Part shown: positions 49,538 through 59,075 of the stretch, one piece after another
How the letters are laid out: every line of letters starts with the position of its first letter
Numbering within the stretch: position 1 is the first letter of the stretch
Origin: UBA4582 sp964228885
GTDB taxonomy: Bacteria; Pseudomonadota; Gammaproteobacteria; Pseudomonadales; Azotimanducaceae
Assembly: GCA_964228885.1 (NCBI GenBank)
Contig: CAXRCG010000121.1
Span: 11,122 to 75,121 of the forward strand
Direction: 5' to 3'
Length of the DNA: 64,000 nucleotides
The notes under the pieces: model-generated
Told to the model about the DNA's origin: nothing
The model's input: the letters and a program-made list of their open reading frames with translations, nothing else
Databases searched by the model: none
Made by a program: the position numbers and the translations under genes

Positions 49538-51787
49538 ATGAGTGAAATAAATAAATCGGGCATCTCCGAAACCGCGTCTCTGAGACAATATACTGAGAAT
49601 GCGTATCTTAATTACGCGATGTATGTCATCAACGATAGGGCACTTCCGTTCATTGGCGACGGACTCAAGCCTGTGCAGCGTCGAATTGTCTTTGCCATGT
49701 CTGAGCTTCGCCTAAATTCAGAAGCCAAGTATTCCAAGTCCGCAAGGACAGTGGGTGATGTCATAGGCAAATATCATCCCCACGGTGATAGCGCGAGCTA
49801 TGAAGCTATGGTGTTGATGGCGCAACCTTTTTCGTATCGCTATCCCTTAGTCGATGGGCAAGGAAACTGGGGTTCGCCGGATGACCCGAAATCCTTCGCC
49901 GCGATGCGATACACGGAATCTAAACTAACAAAATACGCTTCCACGCTATTATCTGAGTTAGGTCAGGGTACAGCGACTTGGGTGCCAAATTTTGACGGAA
50001 CAATAGAAGAACCTGAACATCTTCCTGCGCGACTGCCTAACATACTGCTCAATGGTGGTAGCGGTATTGCGGTTGGTATGGCGACGGATATTCCACCGCA
50101 TAATCTGCGAGAAGTTGCGACAGCGTGTATTCGTTTGCTCGACAAACCAAAGTCAACCGTAAGAGACTTGTGTGAACACATCAAGGGTCCGGATTTCCCG
50201 ACCGGCGCTGAGATTATTTCTACTAAAGAAGATATTCAGCAGATCTATGAGACAGGCCGAGGCGCAATACGAACTCGTGCGGTCTTTTGTATTGAAGACG
50301 GTGATATTGTGATCACGGCATTACCGTATCAGGTCTCGGGCACCAAAATACTTGAGCAAATTGCCGCGCAGATGCAAGCAAAGAAACTACCGATGGTTGT
50401 TGATCTCCGCGATGAATCTGATCACGAAAACCCCACGCGTATTGTTATTGTGCCACGCTCAAACCGCATCGATGTTGAGTCGTTGATGGGTCATTTGTTT
50501 GCTTCTACGGATCTTGAGCGAACTCATAGGGCCAACTTTAATATGATCGGCCTTGATGGTCGGCCTCGAGTGAAGGCGCTTAACACGCTGCTGTCGGAAT
50601 GGTTAGAATTCAGAACTGAAACCGTGCTAAGGAGACTTCAGTACCGTTTAGACAAAATTCTTGATCGTCTTCATATTCTTGAAGGTTTGATGGTTGCATT
50701 TTTGAATATCGATGAAGTCATCAGGATTGTCAGAACGGAAGATAAGCCCAAAGCGGTGCTGATGAAGCAGTTTAAGATCTCCGACCTTCAGGCTGACGCC
50801 ATTCTTGATCTTAGGCTGAGGCAACTCGCGAAGCTGGAAGAAATCAAAATCAGAGGTGAGCAGGATGAGCTCAATGCCGAGCGGCTAAATCTCGAAAAAA
50901 CGATCGGTTCGAAGGCCAGGCTGAAAACGTTGATCAAAAAAGAAATTCAGGCGGATGCTGACGAGTTTGGTGACGATCGCTGCTCGGCTATTGTCGAAAG
51001 GTCAGAAGCACAGGCATTCAAAGAAAAAGACTTAATCTCAACGGAACCGGTGACGGTTGTGCTATCTGAAAAGGGCTGGATTCGGGCCGCGAAAGGTCAC
51101 GAAGTTGACCCGCAAGACTTGAATTACAGGTCGGGCGATAAGCTACTACAAGCGGTACCGGGTAGGTCCAACCAAGATATTATATTTCTAGACTCTACAG
51201 GTCGTGCATATACCGTTGCGGCGCATACGCTTCCTTCTGCGCGCGGCCAAGGCGAGCCACTGACTGGTAGAGTGAATCCCCCCGCGGGTGCGTATTTCAC
51301 CGGTGTTATGGCCGGCGATGAAGAGTCGCAATTCGTGGTTGCCAGTGATGCCGGTTATGGTTTTGTGACAAATCTTGCTGGGTTACGTACTAAAAACAAG
51401 GCAGGCAAAGCGTTTATATCTGTACCGAAGGGCGGCATCGTGCTTAAACCCAGAATTATCCAAGACATAGAAACACAGTTTATAGCGGTTTTCAGTAACG
51501 AGGGTCGTTTGCTCATATTCCCACTGTCAGAGTTGCCGGTCCTTGGTCGCGGAAAAGGAGTAAAAATGCTGAGCATTCCGCCTGCCCGTGTTGTTGAGCG
51601 CTTGGAGATGATGTCTCACCTAGTCGTATTTTCCGAGACAGATACTATCACTGTGATTTCAGGCAAGCGGCATATTAACCTGAAATTTAGTGATCTCGAA
51701 CATTATCGAGGCGAACGAGCGCGTCGTGGCTTGAAGTTGCCAAGGGGATTCCAGAAAGTTGATGGTGTGACACTCGATGGTGTCTAG
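49538..51787 (+). CDS. parC: DNA topoisomerase IV subunit A
   Basis: 749-residue cleavage subunit of topoisomerase IV. The catalytic tyrosine is Tyr125 in AAMRYTESKLTKYA; GDGLKPVQRRIVFAM and VIGKYHPHGDSASYEAM precede it (quinolone-pocket helix with Ser/Glu-type positions as in E. coli Ser80/Glu84). The C-terminal part is a beta-pinwheel DNA wrapper. The frame extends upstream to 49472, but the ATG at 49538 gives the usual start MSEINKSG. Its end is close to the convergent AhpA-like gene. Confidence 0.95.
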   Translation: MSEINKSGISETASLRQYTENAYLNYAMYVINDRALPFIGDGLKPVQRRIVFAMSELRLNSEAKYSKSARTVGDVIGKYHPHGDSASYEAMVLMAQPFSYRYPLVDGQGNWGSPDDPKSFAAMRYTESKLTKYASTLLSELGQGTATWVPNFDGTIEEPEHLPARLPNILLNGGSGIAVGMATDIPPHNLREVATACIRLLDKPKSTVRDLCEHIKGPDFPTGAEIISTKEDIQQIYETGRGAIRTRAVFCIEDGDIVITALPYQVSGTKILEQIAAQMQAKKLPMVVDLRDESDHENPTRIVIVPRSNRIDVESLMGHLFASTDLERTHRANFNMIGLDGRPRVKALNTLLSEWLEFRTETVLRRLQYRLDKILDRLHILEGLMVAFLNIDEVIRIVRTEDKPKAVLMKQFKISDLQADAILDLRLRQLAKLEEIKIRGEQDELNAERLNLEKTIGSKARLKTLIKKEIQADADEFGDDRCSAIVERSEAQAFKEKDLISTEPVTVVLSEKGWIRAAKGHEVDPQDLNYRSGDKLLQAVPGRSNQDIIFLDSTGRAYTVAAHTLPSARGQGEPLTGRVNPPAGAYFTGVMAGDEESQFVVASDAGYGFVTNLAGLRTKNKAGKAFISVPKGGIVLKPRIIQDIETQFIAVFSNEGRLLIFPLSELPVLGRGKGVKMLSIPPARVVERLEMMSHLVVFSETDTITVISGKRHINLKFSDLEHYRGERARRGLKLPRGFQKVDGVTLDGV

Positions 51788-51802
51788 CTTTTTGACTGAT
51801 CG

Positions 51803-52909
51803 CTAGCTTGTTGAGAGCTTCTCTGCCTGAAGTTCGATAAGTTTTTGATAGGTGGGTTGAAGGGATTCAACCTGGTATACCGACCCGGTCGGTGTCAGTG
51901 AATTGTGAAAATCACTGATGAGTAATCTTGGATCTTCGCGACATATTTTGTAAGCATCTTTGCTTATGAGTAGCTGTCGGTCCGCGATAGACGCAATGTA
52001 AACCGTTTGTTTCCTGCAAGCTTCGATACGCTCTGAAGCGGTCACTGGGTTGATACCAATTTTGATATTGATTGTTGTATTGAGCCTCTCAAAAACCTGT
52101 ATAAGCAACAAGCCGGCGCAAATAGCATCGTAGAGGCAGTCCTCTGCATCAGCGGCGGAGAATATAGCAACAATGTCTTGTCCATCGGAGACCTCCACTT
52201 GGCAACGATAGAGAGAAAGCGCGCTGGCAATTCGGTCTTCGTGGGTTGCCAGCCAACGATGAGGTCTAATTTTCATTACCATAATCAGATGAGTGTCAGC
52301 GGCCTCGTGAGCAGGCCTGGTAGCATCGTTGCTTGCTGTTTGCGTCGCGCTGCTATCCTCCGCCGAACTCAGGGTCAATGCTTCATCGGTCTGTGGCTGC
52401 CTGATCGAGAACAAGCCAAGGAATATCAGGTCTGCGAAGCCCCAGACAAATGCTGCAGTCGCGCCAAGGATGAACAGATGAACAAAGATGAAGAGGGCAA
52501 TGAGCTGCCTGAAACTTTCATCAAGGTTAGACTGATTGACAACAACGCGAAGGTAACCGGCGGTTTCATTTTGAAAAGATATGTCGCGGGTAACGATATC
52601 CTCTTGCCTGACGCCTGTTTTACCTGCCTGAGCCACGAGTTTGTTGTCAGTTTTATAGACAGATGCAAATATCAGATCGCCTTCTGACACGAGGTTGCCC
52701 AGTACAACATTAAGGCCTAACAAGTCTTCTGTAACGAGATAGTCCGCTGTTGATGCGGTGAGTTGATTAACGATCGCCTGAGTGAAATGTGCTCGCTGCT
52801 CCCTGAGTTCGTCATAAACGAAGCCGGTAATCAGAAATAGCGAGAGCGTCAAGCTTATGACTGCCGGGATTAGTATGAGCAAAATCAGTTTTGCTTTTGA
52901 TCTTTGCAT
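51803..52909 (-). CDS. AhpA/YtjB-type membrane protein with cyclase-like C-terminal part
   Basis: 368-residue inner-membrane protein divergent from serB, the place of ytjB (smp) in E. coli and ahpA-like genes in Pseudomonas. The first span is about residues 8-28 (LILLILIPAVISLTLSLFLI), a periplasmic domain (about 30-135) with AGYLRVVVNQSNL follows, and a second span (about 136-170) is hydrophobic. The cytosolic C-terminal 160 residues contain DGQDIVAIFSAADAEDCLYDA, INIKIGINPV and VYIASIADRQLLISKDAYKIC, which echo the strand order of class III cyclases without the metal Asp. That part may be a degenerate sensor. Function unknown. Confidence 0.72.
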   Translation of the reverse strand: MQRSKAKLILLILIPAVISLTLSLFLITGFVYDELREQRAHFTQAIVNQLTASTADYLVTEDLLGLNVVLGNLVSEGDLIFASVYKTDNKLVAQAGKTGVRQEDIVTRDISFQNETAGYLRVVVNQSNLDESFRQLIALFIFVHLFILGATAAFVWGFADLIFLGLFSIRQPQTDEALTLSSAEDSSATQTASNDATRPAHEAADTHLIMVMKIRPHRWLATHEDRIASALSLYRCQVEVSDGQDIVAIFSAADAEDCLYDAICAGLLLIQVFERLNTTINIKIGINPVTASERIEACRKQTVYIASIADRQLLISKDAYKICREDPRLLISDFHNSLTPTGSVYQVESLQPTYQKLIELQAEKLSTS

Positions 52910-53047
52910 AAGCCTGAGAAGCTGCGAGGTCTTGATTGTTAAGAAGTATACCTAGTTTATGACAGGACATGACACTAACTAGCGTTCACTTTGTCTTAAG
53001 ATGCTAGAGAGGGGATAATAACGCTGTTTACTGTGTAGGGAAATTTT

Positions 53048-54259
53048 GTGTCAGAACTTGTACTTATTAGCGTTTCAGGAAAAGATCGTCCCGGCGTCAC
53101 CGCCGCCATTACAGAGCTTCTGTCCGGTTACGCGGTAGATATACTAGACATTGGTCAGGCGGTGATACACGATTCGTTGGCACTTGGATTGCTCATCAAT
53201 ATTCCCGATGCGGCTGAAAACCTTCGGTCTGCAGTGCTTGAAATGGGCGAGACGCTGGGCGTTGACATTACCTTCCTGCCGGTTTCTGAAACTAGCTACG
53301 CCGAATGGACCAAAAATCAGGGTCGTCCTCGATTTATTCTGACATTGTTGGCCCGAAAAATTAAGGCCAGCCATATTGCGAAGGTATCAAGAGTCATCGC
53401 CGATCACGGCCTTAACATTGATAATATTGTGCGTCTGTCCGGCAGGGTGAACGTTGAAGAGGAGGTTGAAGGCAGCAAAGCATGTGTAGAGTTTTCCCTA
53501 AAAGGCGAGCATGAAAACTCCAGATCCCTTAGATCAGGGTTAATGCAGGTTTGCAGTGAACTGGAAATTGACATCGCCATTCAGGAAGACGGCATCTTTA
53601 GGCGTCATCGCCGCTTGATCTGTTTTGATATGGATTCGACGCTCATCACCACAGAGGTTATTGATGAACTTGCAGCATTGGCCGGCGTGGGCGCGCAGGT
53701 GGCAGCAATCACAAGCAGAGCGATGTCTGGAGAACTTGATTTCAGACAGAGCCTGCACGAGAGAGTGTCGCTGCTTGAGGGTTTGTCTGTGAGTTCCCTG
53801 AAGCAAGTGGCTGATGCGCTGCCACTCACCGAAGGTGTTGAGCATCTGTTCAAAACACTTAATAGCCTTGGCTACAAAACAGCTATTCTGTCAGGTGGAT
53901 TCGACTTTTTCGGTAAGGTTCTGCAAGAGAAGTTAGGCATTGATTATGTCTATGCCAATAAGCTTGAAATTGAGAGCGACAAACTGACAGGAAAAGTAAT
54001 TGAACCGGTTGTTGACGCATCAAAAAAAGCCAGCCTGGTGCGCCAGCTTGCGGCACAGGAAGGTATCTCGCTGGAACAGGTGATCGCAGTAGGCGATGGG
54101 GCAAATGATTTAGAAATGTTAGCTATTGCTGGGCTGGGGATCGCCTTCCATGCAAAACCGGTTGTCAGGGAAAGTGCAGAGCAATCCATTTCAACGCTAG
54201 GTTTGGATAGCATCCTTTACCTCATGGGTATCAGGGACAGAGAGGCGAGGCGCATTTAG
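53048..54259 (+). CDS. serB: Phosphoserine phosphatase SerB (with N-terminal ACT domains)
   Basis: 403-residue enzyme for the last step of serine synthesis. The N-terminal half (about 1-180) contains two ACT-like regulatory domains (LISVSGKDRPGVTAAITELLS at the start and a second near 90-165). The HAD domain has the nucleophile Asp194 and acid Asp196 in CFDMDSTLITTEVID, ILSGGFDFF (motif II) and VGDGANDLEMLAIAGLGIAF (motif IV). Start is GTG at 53048, supported by the conserved N-terminus. The Pseudomonas-type SerB has the same two-ACT form. Confidence 0.95.
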   Translation: MSELVLISVSGKDRPGVTAAITELLSGYAVDILDIGQAVIHDSLALGLLINIPDAAENLRSAVLEMGETLGVDITFLPVSETSYAEWTKNQGRPRFILTLLARKIKASHIAKVSRVIADHGLNIDNIVRLSGRVNVEEEVEGSKACVEFSLKGEHENSRSLRSGLMQVCSELEIDIAIQEDGIFRRHRRLICFDMDSTLITTEVIDELAALAGVGAQVAAITSRAMSGELDFRQSLHERVSLLEGLSVSSLKQVADALPLTEGVEHLFKTLNSLGYKTAILSGGFDFFGKVLQEKLGIDYVYANKLEIESDKLTGKVIEPVVDASKKASLVRQLAAQEGISLEQVIAVGDGANDLEMLAIAGLGIAFHAKPVVRESAEQSISTLGLDSILYLMGIRDREARRI

Positions 54260-54509
54260 CGAGCCACCCGCAATCAGTACTTTGAAATCCCGCCAGGACT
54301 ATTCGGCAAACCGCTCAGGTTCTCGCAGTTTATTGAACGCAGTCTTAGCGGCTCCTGGCAAGATAGGTGCGCCATCTTAGTGAGAAATGAAGCCCGCAAC
54401 AGTTGCTCGATTTGATCGACTTTCGATGTTTGACTTGTCGAACGTTGATGTCGTGTTCCCAGGAAATACCAGCTATGGTACCAATAGGTAATAATTTGGA
54501 GTAATGCTG

Positions 54510-55424
54510 ATGGCCAAAGGTACGCATGAGTATGTTGATGACCCGCGCAATGCGGAAATTCTCATTAACATTAACGGTGAGTTTTATCCACGTAGTGAGG
54601 CAAAGATTTCAGTGTTCGACAGCGGGTTCATTTTGGGAGATGGTGTATGGGAAGGCATTCGCTTACATCATGGTCGACTTGCGTTTATAGATAAACATAT
54701 AAAACGATTGTTTGATGGTGCGAAAGCGCTTGATCTAGATATTGGGTTAAGCAAGACATCGTTGGTTGCACGCATTGAGGAGACCTGTGCTGTCAATAAT
54801 ATGGAAGACGGGGTGCATATCAGGCTAATGGTCACGCGAGGTGAAAAAGCGACGCCTTACCAGGACCCGAGAGTCACCATCGGTGGTGCTACTATCGTGA
54901 TTATCGCAGAGTTCAAAACGCCTTTAGTGTCGGAGAACTTTCTGGGTATCAATCTTTTTACGACCCATGTGAGGCGCGGTTACCCCGATGTTCAGGATCC
55001 TAAATTAAATACTCACTCAAAACTAAATTGTATCTTTGCTTGTATTCAGGCGGCGAAAGCGGGCGTTGATGAAGCACTGATGCTTGATCCTCATGGGTTT
55101 GTTGCAACCTGTAATTCCACCCATTTTTTTATTATTCGTCAGGGTGAAGTTTGGACTTCCAGCGGAGACTTCTGCCTTGATGGCATTACCCGGCGCAATG
55201 TCATCGACTGTTGTAAGCACAACGGTATACCTGTTTATGAAAAGAACTTCACACTGGCTGATGTCTACGCTGCGGAAGAGGCGTTTGTTACCGGCACATT
55301 CGCGGGATTGACAGCCGTCAGGCAGGTAGATGGTAGGTTGATAGGAAATGGAGAGGTCTATCCTCAACTCGGACAGTTGCAGGGGTTATATATCGACATG
55401 ATCGAATCGGAGGTCAGTAAGTGA
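54510..55424 (+). CDS. Class IV aminotransferase (DAAT/BCAT-like)
   Basis: 304-residue PLP enzyme of fold type IV, the group of branched-chain, D-amino-acid and 4-amino-4-deoxychorismate enzymes. Landmarks are ISVFDSGFILGDGVWEGIRLH near residues 34-54, the PLP Lys in NTHSKLNCIFAC near 173, and DGITRRNVIDCC near 226. The ATG at 54510 is preferred over 54504 because GGAG then lies 8 bases upstream. It is coupled (GTGA overlap) to the sulfotransferase-like gene. The amino donor and product are unknown; it is not the ilvE of this strain, which is at 31400. Confidence 0.82.
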   Translation: MAKGTHEYVDDPRNAEILININGEFYPRSEAKISVFDSGFILGDGVWEGIRLHHGRLAFIDKHIKRLFDGAKALDLDIGLSKTSLVARIEETCAVNNMEDGVHIRLMVTRGEKATPYQDPRVTIGGATIVIIAEFKTPLVSENFLGINLFTTHVRRGYPDVQDPKLNTHSKLNCIFACIQAAKAGVDEALMLDPHGFVATCNSTHFFIIRQGEVWTSSGDFCLDGITRRNVIDCCKHNGIPVYEKNFTLADVYAAEEAFVTGTFAGLTAVRQVDGRLIGNGEVYPQLGQLQGLYIDMIESEVSK

Positions 55425-56161
55425 CAATTCGTGTTGCCATGTGGTCCGGGCCTCGGAATATATCCACCGCGTTGATGCGGAGTTGGGAAAACAGGCTTGA
55501 TACCAGTGTGGTCGATGAACCGTTTTATGCCTATTACCTTAATCGCAGCCAGGTATCCCATCCCGGGTTTGATGAGATTGTTAATTCCCAGTCCATTCAC
55601 TACAAGGATGTTGCTGAAGCAATGTCTGAGGGTCGCTGCAATACATCACTGCAATACCAGAAGCATATGACCCATCACCTGTTTAAAGATGATGATTTGG
55701 CATGGACAGCCAAGCTCAAGCACGCGTTTTTGATTCGAGATCCAGCTGAAATCGTTAGCTCCTATACAGCGGTTCGTGGCTCCTGCGAGTTGCACGACAT
55801 TGGCATTGAGCAGCAGTTGTTTCTGTACAAAAAAATTTCCAAGATCACCGGGCAGGATATTCCAATTATTGATTCGAATGACGTGTTGAGAGCACCCAAG
55901 GCGTTAATGCGTCAACTTTGCCACAAGCTAGGCGTGCCCTTTAGCGGCAATATGCTGAAATGGGCACCGGGAAAGCGCGCATCAGATGGAATTTGGGCCC
56001 CGTACTGGTATGAATCGGTTGAGGCTTCAACGGGTTTTAAAGCGCTTCGAAAGCCGGCCTTAGCGCTGGATATGGAGCAACATGCAGTTGTCGCTGAGGC
56101 GACGCCTTATTTCCATGAACTTTATGCACAAAGGTTGATCCCTTCGAGCGAGGCAGTTTAA
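55421..56161 (+). CDS. Sulfotransferase-like P-loop protein
   Basis: 246-residue protein with the N-terminal P-loop-type motif VAMWSGPRNISTALMRSW (residues 5-22), the place where sulfotransferases bind the 5'-phosphosulfate of PAPS, and the acidic pair in VDEPFYAYYL. AFLIRDPAEIVSSYTAVRG near 107-125 resembles the 3'-phosphate-binding block (R-D-P-x8-S). The rest is typical of the sulfotransferase family. It starts with GTG overlapping the aminotransferase stop by four bases, so the pair is translated together. Plant proteins annotated as aminotransferase-like are recalled to join similar parts; this link is unverified. Substrate unknown. Confidence 0.72.
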   Translation: MTIRVAMWSGPRNISTALMRSWENRLDTSVVDEPFYAYYLNRSQVSHPGFDEIVNSQSIHYKDVAEAMSEGRCNTSLQYQKHMTHHLFKDDDLAWTAKLKHAFLIRDPAEIVSSYTAVRGSCELHDIGIEQQLFLYKKISKITGQDIPIIDSNDVLRAPKALMRQLCHKLGVPFSGNMLKWAPGKRASDGIWAPYWYESVEASTGFKALRKPALALDMEQHAVVAEATPYFHELYAQRLIPSSEAV

Positions 56162-56275
56162 TCAGGCACCTTGATGGCGTTTGCGTGCGATGCGACGAAC
56201 CTAATAGCGATCATTAGAGTTGTCGTTGTTGTTCCGTCACAAGGTTAAGTTCCGGTTTTCTCAGTGCTTACCAGA

Positions 56276-58357
56276 CTAAAGGTCTTCGCTGGCGAAGTCG
56301 TAATCCATATTGTCGAGTGGCGGCGAAATATAATATCCCTGTATAAAGTTCAGACCTGCCTGCCATAATGTGGACAAAACCACAGGGTTTTCTACGCCTG
56401 AAATGGCTGTGAGGACACCGGTTGACTGAAGTGACTTCACCATATCAATAAGCTCTTTCTGTTTTTCCTTACTTTTTTCTATTTGTTGCGCGAAAGATCC
56501 ATCAAGTTTCACGTAATCGGGTGTCAGGTGTTTAAGCAGGTTGAACGGGTTCAGAGAGCAACCAAAATGATTAATTGATGTCTTGCAGTGGAGTTGCGCT
56601 AGTCCCTTCGAAAATTTTGTTGCGTGTTTAATATATGACGAGGCATCGTTCTCATGCATTTGAAATATAATAGTGTCGCTGGGTAGTCGGGCAGCTTTTA
56701 ATGCCACGCTTATCCACGGTAGAAACGTGTCATCTGTCATGGATTTGTGAGTGACATTGATAAACAGTCTGGCTTTGCTCCCTGTTGCTCTGTGCGCGGA
56801 TAATGACTTGATAGACTGTAAAATCACCCATCGATCGAGTTTTTCGAGTAACCCTGCACTTTCTGCGGGACCGAGAAATTGAGCCGGTAATAGTTCGTGT
56901 CCATCTTGGTCTATGAGTCTGAGCAGAACTTCGAACTGCTCGTCCTCATCTCCATGCAAGCTAACAACGGGTTGAAACACCAGCTTAAAAGAATTGTCAG
57001 CGAAAGCGTGTCTGATCAATGCCTTGATGTCGTCAAAGGGCAGCGGTTTCCCGTTCTCTCCAACTGGTACCTGTTCAGTCTGGTAAAAGGAAACCCCGTT
57101 GCCGTCGATAATACCGGCGGCGGCTTTGTGGGCCCGCGAAATAATCTCCTCACTGGTGGGCGCATTTTCCGTAATAAGTGAAAGACCAATGCTGACTGAA
57201 AGACGGTAGTTTTTACCGGATACCTCGAAAAGGTGGTTCTCAACTCTGGCTCTAATCTCCTCTGCGATAGCCGCGGCAATATCCTTGTCGCCGGTTTTAC
57301 AGAGCAAGGTAAATATGTCGTCACCAAACCGGGCCATAATGTGGGATTCATCGGTTAGGCGACGAATCAGAGCGGCCAAGTCTCCCAGTACGAGGTCGGC
57401 ATTTGATATGCCAGCCTCCGCTCGAACTTTTGGAAAATCATCAATGCTGATGTAAAAGAAGACGTAGGAGTCTTGACCGCCTTGAGCTTGATCAACAGCA
57501 AAATCGAGTTTTTCGATAAAAAAAGAGCGGTTGTATAAACCCGTTAGTAAATCCTGGCTGGATATCTCCTTAATCCGGTTTTCGAGTTCACTTTCGTCCG
57601 TCATGGAACGGAAGATAACCTGCGTGCATGCCTCGCCATCGTAAGTCGCAGGAGAAAGCGCAAGGGTGGAGAGTATTTTGGAGCCATCACTGGTAACGCA
57701 AGCGAATTCTTCGATATCCTCGCCATGGTGGTCAAAGGATTTAAGAAAATTTTTGAATGTGTCCTGATCTTCCGCCGCGATCAAATCAATGATTGGAATG
57801 CCGGCAAAGTCATCGGGACCGCGATAGCCAAATAATTCAGCATAAGTATTATTTGTATAGATGTGCATGCCTTGGTGGATATAGGCAATCGCAGCACTTG
57901 AGCTATCAAGTAACAATTGATTGCGACGTGCGGTTTCTCGGAGTCTTACCTCGGCTCGTCGACGAAGTCGCCTGTTCTCAAGATTTTGTAGTTCTCGTCG
58001 TATGATGAGCCCAAGACGTTCATCATCATCTCCGAGGGCAACATCAAGCGCACCGATTCTCATGCCCTCGGTGATAGATTCGATTTCCCTGCCTTCTGCC
58101 AATAAAATGACGGGGATATCGATGTCCAGTTCGCGAATGGTCGAAATCGCTTGCAAAGCAGACAATCCGTTTGCCTCGTTGCTGGCAAGCAAGAGGTCCC
58201 ATTGCCTGGTCTTCAGTTTATCGATTAAATCTGCGAGTGATGCTATCTGGTGAGCGCGGGTTGCGCGTCCTGCTGTGCGCAATAACACAATGAGCTCTTC
58301 TGCCCTGTTTTGCGATGCTTCCAGAATGAGGAGTTTGACGGGTTCCTTTTCAGTCAT
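56276..58357 (-). CDS. fimX: FimX-like REC-PAS-GGDEF-EAL protein
   Basis: 693-residue multidomain signalling protein. A receiver-like N-terminal domain (about 8-125, KLLILEASQNRAEELIVLL) is followed by a PAS domain (about 140-250, with AAIAYIHQGMHIYTNNTYAELFG; cited in part), a degenerate GGDEF domain with GDDIF at 345-349 and a degenerate EAL domain with EVLLR at 476-480. Lacking a GGDEF or EAL signature, it should bind c-di-GMP rather than make or cleave it. P. aeruginosa FimX, which regulates type IV pilus assembly, has the same layout and length and is also next to serB. Name given by layout and synteny. Confidence 0.85.
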   Translation of the reverse strand: MTEKEPVKLLILEASQNRAEELIVLLRTAGRATRAHQIASLADLIDKLKTRQWDLLLASNEANGLSALQAISTIRELDIDIPVILLAEGREIESITEGMRIGALDVALGDDDERLGLIIRRELQNLENRRLRRRAEVRLRETARRNQLLLDSSSAAIAYIHQGMHIYTNNTYAELFGYRGPDDFAGIPIIDLIAAEDQDTFKNFLKSFDHHGEDIEEFACVTSDGSKILSTLALSPATYDGEACTQVIFRSMTDESELENRIKEISSQDLLTGLYNRSFFIEKLDFAVDQAQGGQDSYVFFYISIDDFPKVRAEAGISNADLVLGDLAALIRRLTDESHIMARFGDDIFTLLCKTGDKDIAAAIAEEIRARVENHLFEVSGKNYRLSVSIGLSLITENAPTSEEIISRAHKAAAGIIDGNGVSFYQTEQVPVGENGKPLPFDDIKALIRHAFADNSFKLVFQPVVSLHGDEDEQFEVLLRLIDQDGHELLPAQFLGPAESAGLLEKLDRWVILQSIKSLSAHRATGSKARLFINVTHKSMTDDTFLPWISVALKAARLPSDTIIFQMHENDASSYIKHATKFSKGLAQLHCKTSINHFGCSLNPFNLLKHLTPDYVKLDGSFAQQIEKSKEKQKELIDMVKSLQSTGVLTAISGVENPVVLSTLWQAGLNFIQGYYISPPLDNMDYDFASEDL

Positions 58358-58492
58358 TCAACGTTTCCAACTTGATGGTAATATTATAGCAGATGCCGGC
58401 AACCAGAAGAGCGCCCGCCGAGTGAAATGACGCTGCAATTTTTCGCGCTGAAGCGTTATGATTAACCTCCAAAAATTCTAAGAGAAAAATAG

Positions 58493-59065
58493 ATGGCAAC
58501 CTTTTCTACCAATGAGTTCAAGTCGGGGCTCAAAGTGATGCTTGAGGGCGATCCTTGTTCTATTTTGGAGAATGAGTTCGTAAAACCGGGTAAAGGCCAA
58601 GCCTTTAACCGTGTCAAAATGCGTAACCTTAAGTCCGGTAAAGTCTGGGAGCGGACGTTTAAGTCGGGTGAATCCCTAGAAGGGGCCGATGTTATGGACT
58701 TCGATATGGAATATGTCTACAACGACGGTGAATACTGGCATTTCATGAAGACAGATGGCAGCTTTGAGCAAATGGGCGCGGATAAGGCGGCAGTAGGCGA
58801 TTGTGTTCGTTGGTTGAAAGAGCAGGATAGCTATCTCGTCACCTTGTGGAATGAAGCGCCCATCGCGGTGACGCCACCTAATTTTGTTGAATTGGAAGTG
58901 ACTGAGACCGATCCTGGCTTGAAAGGCGATACGGCGCAGGGTGGTACAAAACCGGCGACCTTGAGTACTGGAGCCGTTGTCAAGGTCCCACTTTTCATCA
59001 ATATTGGGGAAGTCATTCGGGTAGACACTCGGACTGCGGAATACCAGAATCGAGTCAAGAGCTGA
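58493..59065 (+). CDS. efp: Elongation factor P
   Basis: 190-residue three-domain tRNA-shaped factor that relieves ribosome stalling at polyproline. The modification loop is VKPGKGQAF with Lys34 on the tip, the site for beta-lysylation by EpmA, encoded next. The C-terminal domain ends GEVIRVDTRTAEYQNRVKS, typical of EF-P. Eight to ten bases separate it from the epmA start. Single genes efp and epmA in one unit are common among Gammaproteobacteria; epmB, needed for the beta-lysine, is not in this window. Confidence 0.97.
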   Translation: MATFSTNEFKSGLKVMLEGDPCSILENEFVKPGKGQAFNRVKMRNLKSGKVWERTFKSGESLEGADVMDFDMEYVYNDGEYWHFMKTDGSFEQMGADKAAVGDCVRWLKEQDSYLVTLWNEAPIAVTPPNFVELEVTETDPGLKGDTAQGGTKPATLSTGAVVKVPLFINIGEVIRVDTRTAEYQNRVKS

Positions 59066-59075
59066 TCTTTGCTTG

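Noticed and set aside
52178..52687. 169-codon plus-strand frame opposite the AhpA-like gene
   Set aside because: The minus-strand protein has clear membrane segments and synteny with serB; the plus frame has none.
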